A stretch of DNA of 30,121 nucleotides, from NCBI GenBank assembly GCA_015295885.1, contig DVEE01000002.1, positions 1-30,121 on the forward strand, read 5' to 3'. The position numbers and the translations under genes are program-made. The notes beneath the pieces were generated by a model, which saw only the letters and a program-made list of their open reading frames with translations, searched no databases and was not told the origin of the DNA. Position 1 is the stretch's first letter. Each line of letters starts with the position of its first letter. Positions 24,288 through 30,121 of the stretch are shown piece by piece. This stretch comes from Leptolyngbyaceae cyanobacterium M65_K2018_010 (GTDB lineage: Bacteria; Cyanobacteriota; Cyanobacteriia; Phormidesmidales; Phormidesmidaceae).

Positions 24288-25856
24288 ATGGGTCTTAAGC
24301 TCACCATTGAACCCGCCATCGCCACCAAAATTAGCAAAATGCAACAGCGGGTGCGATGGCAGCATCCGGCCCTGCGGAATCAGGGCATCGATCAGACTCG
24401 GCTACTGATTGAGGATGGACGAGCCAGCGACCCAGACTTCTCGTTTTTGGTGTTGGGGGATAGTGGCACCGGGCGGCATCGCCGGGATAGCCCCCAACGC
24501 CAAGTGGCCGAGCAACTGTTAGCCCATGGTCAAGGGGCCCGGTTCATTCTCCACACCGGGGATGTGGTGTATCTAGTAGGTTCCCGAGAACAGTACCCTA
24601 GCAACTTCATTAAGCCCTACCGGGAATGGCTAGTCAGTGGAGAAGAGTACTCCCAGATTGCCTATGACCGTATGGTTTTCCAGCTTCCCTTTTTGCCCGT
24701 GCCCGGCAACCACGACTATTACGATTTACCCCTAATGTTGGGGGTGATCTCTGGACTGACCGGCCCCCTGCGCTATGTTTTGCGATCGTACCTGGATCTG
24801 GATGTGGGTTGGCATGGTTCCTTCAGCGGAGATGCCTATGCTCGGGCTTTTTTGGATTACCTCAGGGCGATTCCCGAGGCCCAACTCCCAGCCCATCTGG
24901 AGCAACACTACACCAGTCGCCTAGATGGTCGCCGCTGTCTCAGCTATCGACCGGCCATCTTTACCCGCTTGCCTAACCGCTACTACCGTTTCCGCTACGG
25001 TGGCATTGACTTTTTTGCCCTTGACTCTAATACCTTTAACCAGCCCCTACCCCTAGAAGATTCAGAGCAGGGGCGGCAATCTCGCCAACACCTGCAACAG
25101 CAGCGTCAGCGCCTGGAGGTGATGAAAGCGGATCTAATTCGCCGGGCTAGCCTGAATACCTTCCAGCCCCTGAGCGAGGAGGATTTTGATGACCTGACCG
25201 CCGAACTGGAAGAAATTGACGAGCAGATCTCTGACCTCAATAAGCAATTAGCCGCTGCCCCCGGGAGTGCCCCCCCGGTCGATAGCGACCAATTGGATTG
25301 GCTGCGAGATGAACTGGTGCTTTCCTGGCAAACTACAGCGGTGCGGGGACGAATTTTATTTTTCCACCATCCGCCCTACGTGACTGAAGCCACCAAATGG
25401 TCCCAGGGTCAAACTCTGGCCGTGCGCGATCGCCTGCGTCAGGTGCTTGACCAGGTGGCCGCAGAGGTGGGATCCCCAGCCCGGGGTAGGCCCCTGGTCA
25501 ACTTAGTCCTGAATGGCCATGCCCATTGCCTGGAGTATCTCAGGACTGGCGATACAGGTCACGGGGACGCCCACATGGCCTGGGTGATCTGTGGGGGCAG
25601 CGGCTATAGTCTGCGGCGCCAACGGCCCGAGGGCGCTGATTTACAGGAGACCCTGGAGGGTAGCGATCGCACCGTGGCCCAATCCCAGCTCTACCTGGGC
25701 CGCAGCGGCAAGGGCAGCAGTCTGAAGCGACCCTATTCTGGCCTGCGCATCGATGTCCACGGTGGCTCTGACCTGACCCTAACCGTGACTCCCCTAGTGG
25801 CGGAGAAATTTGCCGGTAGCTGGCACGGCTATCGCCTGGAACCGTTCGCGGTATAA
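24288..25856 (+). CDS. Metallophosphoesterase with purple-acid-phosphatase-like motif set
   Basis: A 522-residue calcineurin-type phosphoesterase. Metal-ligand blocks in order: GDSG (57-60), GDVVY (91-95), GNHD (140-143), FHHPPY (359-364) and NGHAH (409-413). The first two have the GDxG and GDxxY form of purple acid phosphatases, in place of the DxH and GDxxD of ordinary members. There is no signal peptide or fibronectin-like N-terminal domain as in plant purple acid phosphatases, so the protein is probably cytoplasmic. Residues 257-325 form a charged, coiled-coil-like insertion between blocks three and four. The substrate is unknown. The DUF1622 gene begins 28 bp downstream. Confidence 0.83.
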   Translation: MGLKLTIEPAIATKISKMQQRVRWQHPALRNQGIDQTRLLIEDGRASDPDFSFLVLGDSGTGRHRRDSPQRQVAEQLLAHGQGARFILHTGDVVYLVGSREQYPSNFIKPYREWLVSGEEYSQIAYDRMVFQLPFLPVPGNHDYYDLPLMLGVISGLTGPLRYVLRSYLDLDVGWHGSFSGDAYARAFLDYLRAIPEAQLPAHLEQHYTSRLDGRRCLSYRPAIFTRLPNRYYRFRYGGIDFFALDSNTFNQPLPLEDSEQGRQSRQHLQQQRQRLEVMKADLIRRASLNTFQPLSEEDFDDLTAELEEIDEQISDLNKQLAAAPGSAPPVDSDQLDWLRDELVLSWQTTAVRGRILFFHHPPYVTEATKWSQGQTLAVRDRLRQVLDQVAAEVGSPARGRPLVNLVLNGHAHCLEYLRTGDTGHGDAHMAWVICGGSGYSLRRQRPEGADLQETLEGSDRTVAQSQLYLGRSGKGSSLKRPYSGLRIDVHGGSDLTLTVTPLVAEKFAGSWHGYRLEPFAV

Positions 25857-25884
25857 AGGGGAAGACCCCAAGATACCGGCGTTT

Positions 25885-26286
25885 ATGGAACTGTTTGAAT
25901 CCCTGGAAGTGCTACTGGATCAGGTGGTGTTGATAGCCACCCTGCTGCTAGAGACCACCTCCGTGCTGTGTATTGTCTTCGGTTTCCTCAAAACAGCACA
26001 GCTTGTGATGGTTTTGCAACGGGCCTATCGCGGTAGGCCCTTTCCCTTCAACCAGGTGCGCCTGTCCTTTGGGGCTTGGTTGGCGTTAGCCCTAGAGTTT
26101 CAGCTCGGGGCTGACATCTTAGGAACGACGGTAGCACCCACGACGCAAGAACTAGCTCGTTTAGGATTAATTGCGGTTATTCGAACCTTCTTAAATTACT
26201 TTTTGGGCAAAGAAATGGAAACGGAATTAGCCCTGGAGCGAGAACGACTAGAGCAGGAGCGCCTGGCTAAAGAAGGCCGCTCCTGA
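25885..26286 (+). CDS. DUF1622 membrane protein
   Basis: A 133-residue protein with three hydrophobic segments (about 13-44, 58-82, 88-108) and a charged helical tail rich in Glu/Arg (110-131). The pattern LSFGAWLALALEFQLGADIL followed by LARLGLIAVIRTFLNYFLGKEM is that of DUF1622, a family of small inner-membrane proteins without a known function. I chose ATG 25885; the frame extends back to 25810, but that part overlaps the phosphoesterase gene. It is probably cotranscribed with that gene and convergent with the pseudopilin-like gene. Confidence 0.85.
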   Translation: MELFESLEVLLDQVVLIATLLLETTSVLCIVFGFLKTAQLVMVLQRAYRGRPFPFNQVRLSFGAWLALALEFQLGADILGTTVAPTTQELARLGLIAVIRTFLNYFLGKEMETELALERERLEQERLAKEGRS

Positions 26287-26361
26287 ACCGAGCAGGCTTG
26301 GGCCAGGGCCAGGCAGAACCAATCTCCTGGCGGCAGTGGGCCGGGTTAAGATAGCGGCAGA

Positions 26362-26802
26362 TTAGTAGTAGACCACACCGGGATATTCCGTCACCGAAAA
26401 CTCAAAACAATGACGTCCCTGGGGATGCTGCCAGCGCTGTAGGGCTGGGTCTTGGGGGGGCCGAGAGAGGGGATAGGTGCTGCTGTCGGTATCAAAGTTG
26501 GCGCACAGGCGAAAGGTGCGATCGCTGAGCCGCTGGTACTCGTAGGGCTGGTTAGTGAGCGGATCGTTCCGGCTTTCGGCGGCGGGCAGGCTAGCAGGTA
26601 ATTGGTAGGTGTCCGGTTGGTTCAGATAATTTTGATGCAGGTTTTGGGCTACCATGCCTAGATCCTGCAAACGCTGGCGATCGGCGGCAATAGACCGCTG
26701 CCGTCCAGGGGTACCGAGCACCCAAAAACCCCCGATCACTCCTAAAATCACGGCGGTGGTGGCGGCGGCGGCAAAGGCCTGATCAAAGGACAATCGGTTC
26801 AT
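26362..26802 (-). CDS. Pseudopilin-like membrane-anchored protein
   Basis: A 146-residue protein: one N-terminal membrane helix (about 9-29, AAAATTAVILGVIGGFWVLG), then a basic/acidic helix (RQRSIAADRQRLQDLGMVAQ) and an extracytoplasmic C-terminal part. That part has NDPLTNQPYEYQRLSDRTFRLCANF, a pattern seen in type IV pilin-like proteins (calcium or turn motif DPxTxxxYEY); two Cys (100 and 132) could pair. No prepilin peptidase site (G-FTxxE) is visible, so it is not a classical pilin. ATG 26802 overlaps the stop of the DUF5671 gene as ATGA, implying coupling. The longer frame from 26847 would overlap that gene by 49 bases. Confidence 0.65.
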   Translation of the reverse strand: MNRLSFDQAFAAAATTAVILGVIGGFWVLGTPGRQRSIAADRQRLQDLGMVAQNLHQNYLNQPDTYQLPASLPAAESRNDPLTNQPYEYQRLSDRTFRLCANFDTDSSTYPLSRPPQDPALQRWQHPQGRHCFEFSVTEYPGVVYY

Positions 26803-27479
26803 GGCGATACCCGTAGGGCGACTGGAGCGGGTTCCCGACGAATCCATGCGGTGTAGTACCAGAGCACCCCTCCATCAATCACCAGGACAACCAGCACCTT
26901 AAGCAAAAAGCGTAGGGTCAACTCGCCCCGCAAAAAAGAGCTGAGAAAAACAATCAACGCCCCAATGGCAATTAGCGCCGCAACCCAAATAGTCAAGTAG
27001 GTCAGCCACTTGCGTACTCCAGAAAAGTACTTTTCCCGGTTTCGAGCCAGATCTCGGTTGATCTGCCGCATCAGCCACAGGTAAACCGGATAGGCCACAA
27101 TCAACCGAGCCAGGGCAAAGGATACCTGCCAGGAGGGGTCGCCAGAGTAACGATTGAGGGCATCGGGAATCAGGTGGTCAATAAACACAAAGGCCATCTC
27201 CCCCAGGGCCTGGGTCCAAACAATGAGGGTGATAAAGGCCAGCAGGTAAAAGAAAGCATCCCGGGCCATTTCCCCAGACCCGCCCCTGGGGGTGGGCAGG
27301 GGGCGACCGGTTAAGGTTTCGTAGACCTCAAAGAAAGCACGCTCAATATCCCGTTGCGGCCAACCGTAGTCGCGCAGGAGTTTACTAATAAATTCATCGC
27401 TGGCTCCCTGACCGCGGGCTGAGAGAATGAACTGCACCAGATCAGGGCGGGAGTCGGGTGTTGGAGAAGGACCAGCCAT
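26799..27479 (-). CDS. DUF5671 membrane protein
   Basis: A 226-residue protein. A soluble helical N-terminus (residues 12-60, FISKLLRDYGWPQRDIERAF) is followed by about four membrane helices (76-100, 118-139, 158-180, 190-210). The segment ARDAFFYLLAFITLIVWTQA is typical of DUF5671. The function is not known. The pseudopilin-like gene overlaps its stop codon by four bases, and the secreted-protein gene lies 22 bases upstream, so the three probably form one operon. Confidence 0.75.
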   Translation of the reverse strand: MAGPSPTPDSRPDLVQFILSARGQGASDEFISKLLRDYGWPQRDIERAFFEVYETLTGRPLPTPRGGSGEMARDAFFYLLAFITLIVWTQALGEMAFVFIDHLIPDALNRYSGDPSWQVSFALARLIVAYPVYLWLMRQINRDLARNREKYFSGVRKWLTYLTIWVAALIAIGALIVFLSSFLRGELTLRFLLKVLVVLVIDGGVLWYYTAWIRREPAPVALRVSP

Positions 27480-27501
27480 AGCTAACCGAGGGAATACCAG
27501 C

Positions 27502-27930
27502 TTACCTGCGGACCGTACCAGAAAAGCCCGAGGCCTTAAATTGCTCCAGTTTAAAGGGCTCAGGTTGATTGGTGGCGATGGAAACCCTTAACTCAAAGGG
27601 GCTCTCGCCCGGGGGCACCTGATCAATGGAGCCCAACCGGCCCCGGTTTTGCATCACCGGGTTATCGTTGGCATCGTAGATGCGGCCAAAAATATCCGCA
27701 TTTACCACCGGCTTCCCGGATCGGTTGATCGCCTTGCCCACAATCAAGTAACACCTGGCCTCCTGGATAGACCCTGGGGTCACCATGCCGGCGGCATACT
27801 CGGCGGGGCAGGGTTGATAGCTCAAATCGGTGAGTTCGATCGCCGTAATCGCCTCGGCCCTCAGCCCCATCCCGCTCAAAAACCAGAGCGAAACCACTAA
27901 CAGGCCGGTAAATAATCCACGCCGTACCAT
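27502..27930 (-). CDS. Secreted protein of unknown function
   Basis: A 142-residue protein with a clear signal peptide (MVRRGLFTGLLVVSLWFLSG; likely cleavage after RAEA, residue 27). The mature part has two Cys (41 and 60) and a beta-rich pattern (GKAINRSGKPVVNADIFGRI, then YDANDNPV and PPGESPFELRVSI). This resembles FxLYD-type immunoglobulin-like domains that describe a new residue arrangement at the cell surface; the resemblance is by eye. I recognise no named family. It is first of the three-gene minus-strand group. Confidence 0.65.
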   Translation of the reverse strand: MVRRGLFTGLLVVSLWFLSGMGLRAEAITAIELTDLSYQPCPAEYAAGMVTPGSIQEARCYLIVGKAINRSGKPVVNADIFGRIYDANDNPVMQNRGRLGSIDQVPPGESPFELRVSIATNQPEPFKLEQFKASGFSGTVRR

Positions 27931-28060
27931 ACTTTGCCTCGATCACCGCCATCGCCTATATCAGCTTATCGTGATTTCGCCCCTAGAATAGGCACCCCGG
28001 GCCACTGGTCACCGGTGGGGAGGGTTCAGGCCGAGCCCAGCGCCACCCATGACTTTTCGC

Positions 28061-28930
28061 CTACTGCCCAGGCCTATCTAGCCAATCCACCAGGGCTTGT
28101 CGCATGGTGTCTACGGGCACCGGTTGCTGTAGCCACATCGCCAATGCCGCTGCCCCCTGCTGGACCAGCATTTCTAACCCATCTAGGGTGGCTAGGCCGG
28201 TCTCGGACGCCAGGGTTAGCAGACGGGTGGGGCGGGGGGGATAGATCAGGTCGTAGACCAGGGCGGTGGCAGGGGCGAGGGCCAGGTACTCCGCCGGTAG
28301 GGGGGTCTGGCCGGCGGTGGTGGACATCCCGAGGGGCGTAGTATTCACGATCAGGTCAGCCTGGGGCAATAGGGCTGGCAGAGCCTCCCAGCCATGCACC
28401 GTTAGGCTGGGCTGAATGGGTGCATGGGCCCAACTGGCCTGAAAGGCAGCTAACTTTTGAGCCTGGCGCCCCACCACCTGAATCGCCCGGAACCCCAACT
28501 GTCCGCAGCCCGCCACCACCGCTCGGGCGGCCCCACCGTTGCCTAAAATCAGGGCGGTGGCGGTGGCCCAATTCTGTCGGGGGCGCAGGGGAGCGATGAA
28601 ACCCGTCACATCGGTATTGGTGCCCGCCCAACCCTGCTCGGTACGCCAGAGGGTGTTGACGGCACCGACGGCCTTAGCCTCTGGGGTGACCACCGCTAAC
28701 AGGGGCATCACCGCCTGCTTGTGGGGAATGGTGACATTCAAACCCTGCACCCCAATCGCCGCCAGACCGGCAATCGCCCGGGCTAACTCCAGCGGTTTGA
28801 CGGTAAAGGGAACATACACATAGTCCATCCCCATTTCGGCTAGGGCCGCATTGTGCATGACCGGCGACAGAGAGTGGGCCACGGGGTCGCCGAGCACGCC
28901 CAAGAGTTGGGTTTTACCGGTAATGGTCAT
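28061..28930 (-). CDS. aroE: Shikimate dehydrogenase (NADP+)
   Basis: AroE reduces 3-dehydroshikimate to shikimate in aromatic amino acid synthesis. The 289-residue protein has the substrate-binding start HSLSPVMHNAAL, the catalytic Lys in NVTIPHK, the catalytic Asp in NTDVTGF, the nucleotide loop GNGGAARAV and the C-terminal helix GLEMLVQQGAAAL. Length is normal. It starts 32 bp downstream of the panC-cmk stop codon on the same strand, so the two are probably cotranscribed. Confidence 0.96.
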   Translation of the reverse strand: MTITGKTQLLGVLGDPVAHSLSPVMHNAALAEMGMDYVYVPFTVKPLELARAIAGLAAIGVQGLNVTIPHKQAVMPLLAVVTPEAKAVGAVNTLWRTEQGWAGTNTDVTGFIAPLRPRQNWATATALILGNGGAARAVVAGCGQLGFRAIQVVGRQAQKLAAFQASWAHAPIQPSLTVHGWEALPALLPQADLIVNTTPLGMSTTAGQTPLPAEYLALAPATALVYDLIYPPRPTRLLTLASETGLATLDGLEMLVQQGAAALAMWLQQPVPVDTMRQALVDWLDRPGQ

Positions 28931-28962
28931 AGGCTGCCGAGACTAGGAAAGGGCCATCTGAA

Positions 28963-30121
28963 TCATTCTCCCCCGCCCACTCGTTCGTAGAAAAGCGCCA
29001 CTATTTTTTCCACCACTTGATCGATCGATAGCCCATCGGTGTTCAGTTCAATGGCGTCCTCCGCCTGCTTGAGGGGAGACACCCGACGGGTGCTATCTTT
29101 GCGATCGCGCTCATCGATGGCCTGTTCCAACTCGGGTAGGCTAGCTAGGGGTTGCTGCTGGGCCTGCATATCTTGGCGGCGACGGCGGGCCCGTTCGGCC
29201 ACGGAGGCGGTTAGAAAAATCTTCAGTTCGGCCTGGGGAAAGACCTGGGTGCCAATGTCTCGCCCTTCCATCACCACCCCGCCCGGCCCCCCATACTGCT
29301 GTTGCTGGCGCAACAGAACCTGGCGCACCGCCGGTTGGGCCGCAATGATAGACACCTGATCCGTGACGGCGGGGCTGCGAATCAGTTGGGTCACTTCCTC
29401 ACCGTTGACCCAGATGCGGCTCGGGTAGGCAGCCAGGGCCGGGTCATCCCCAGAGGGAGCCAGATGAATGTCACAGGCCGCTACCAGTTCGGCCATGGCA
29501 ACTTCATCCTGCAGGTCTAACCCCTGCTGGAGGGCCTGCCAGGTAATCGCCCGGTACATGGCACCGCTATCCAGGTAGAGCAGGTTGAGTCGGCTTGCTA
29601 CCCGGCGGGCCACTGTGGACTTCCCCGCCCCGGCCGGGCCATCAATGGCCAGAATCGGTTGGCGATGGCGGAGCACCGTATTGTCAATTAAGCGAGTTTT
29701 GCCCAGCTGGGCGGCAACCGCCAGCAGGCCGATGGAGTCCACCCGGGCTAGGGGCACTAAGGTATCGGGGTGGACCAATTCCACGTACTGGGGCATCAAA
29801 TCCGGCACCTCGGCCAAGCGTTGTCGCACCGCCTCAATCAGCACCGCCGCTGCCCGTTCCCCGGCCTTAAACAACTGCCGGGCCGTCATTAACCCTTGGT
29901 AGAGAATAGCCGCCCGTTGACGCTCAGCCTCGCTAAGGTAAGCATTGCGCGAACTTAGGGCCAGCCCGCTGGCCTCCCGCACCGTCGGGCAGCCAATAAT
30001 CTGCCCGGGCAAATTTAAATCCTGGACCAGACGGCGAATAATGGCCAGTTGTTGGGCATCTTTACAGCCAAAGTAGGCCCGGTCTGGGGCTACTAGACTT
30101 AACAGTTTAGTTACAACGGTA
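28963..30121 (-). CDS. panC/cmk: Bifunctional pantoate-beta-alanine ligase / cytidylate kinase (5' end beyond the right edge)
   Basis: The fused enzyme makes pantothenate (PanC part) and phosphorylates CMP/dCMP (Cmk part); this fusion is typical of cyanobacteria. The frame is open to the window edge, so the PanC N-terminus with its HxGH motif is missing. Visible PanC parts are YFGCKDAQQLAIIRRLV, REASGLALSSRN and VELVHPDTLVPLA. The Cmk part begins near 29653 with P-loop DGPAGAGKST, then YLDSGAMYRAITW, EGRDIGT and RDRKDSTRRVSPLKQA. In the PanC motif, Cys stands where Gln or Glu is usual (FG-Q/E-KD). aroE follows after 32 bp. Confidence 0.95.
   Translation of the reverse strand, partial: TVVTKLLSLVAPDRAYFGCKDAQQLAIIRRLVQDLNLPGQIIGCPTVREASGLALSSRNAYLSEAERQRAAILYQGLMTARQLFKAGERAAAVLIEAVRQRLAEVPDLMPQYVELVHPDTLVPLARVDSIGLLAVAAQLGKTRLIDNTVLRHRQPILAIDGPAGAGKSTVARRVASRLNLLYLDSGAMYRAITWQALQQGLDLQDEVAMAELVAACDIHLAPSGDDPALAAYPSRIWVNGEEVTQLIRSPAVTDQVSIIAAQPAVRQVLLRQQQQYGGPGGVVMEGRDIGTQVFPQAELKIFLTASVAERARRRRQDMQAQQQPLASLPELEQAIDERDRKDSTRRVSPLKQAEDAIELNTDGLSIDQVVEKIVALFYERVGGGE

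Overview
This window is GC-rich chromosomal DNA from a cyanobacterium. The evidence is the frequent HIP1 octamer GCGATCGC, a fused PanC-Cmk enzyme, a single-RRM RNA-binding protein, a three-domain ribosomal protein S1 and the PntA/PntB transhydrogenase. The gene content would suit a non-heterocystous filamentous lineage (Leptolyngbya/Nodosilinea-like), but that placement is a guess.

Layout. 1-1170 (minus): a Cas6 CRISPR-RNA endonuclease whose 3' end leaves the window on the left. It is the visible edge of a CRISPR-Cas locus and carries a helix-turn-helix-like C-terminus. 1548-2012 (minus): an FHA-like protein. 2556-3986 (plus): a divergent acyltransferase. 4170-6691 (minus): nrdR, rpsA (with a clear promoter) and a HAD phosphatase coupled to rpsA. 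7065-9746 (plus): an AcnA-type aconitase, convergent with panB (9754-10542, minus). 10724-12070 (plus): a membrane-anchored pentapeptide-repeat protein, convergent with purN. 13028-13930 (plus): ftsX without ftsE. After a 605-bp gene-free stretch comes pntA-pntB (14536-17744, plus). 17891-20376 (minus): peroxiredoxin Q and an FtsH protease lacking the usual first membrane helix. 20651-20956 (plus): the RRM protein, ending in a strong terminator. 21127-26286 (plus): a DUF697 GTPase, xseA-xseB, a metallophosphoesterase with purple-acid-phosphatase-type motifs, and a DUF1622 membrane protein. 26362-30121 (minus): panC-cmk (cut by the right edge), aroE, a secreted protein, a DUF5671 membrane protein and a pseudopilin-like protein coupled to it.

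How it fits together. Most of the window is housekeeping: pantothenate/CoA (panB, panC), shikimate (aroE), purine synthesis (purN), TCA entry (acnA), NADPH balance (pntAB), translation and DNA precursor control (rpsA, nrdR), DNA repair (xseAB), and proteolysis and redox defence (ftsH, prxQ). The accessory signal is concentrated at the left edge: cas6, dispersed repeats and a hairpin. Several dispersed repeat families (polypurine 14-mers and palindromic elements) sit between genes, and one runs into the cas6 reading frame. I found no complete new system, no CRISPR array, no IS element and no tRNA or rRNA inside the window.
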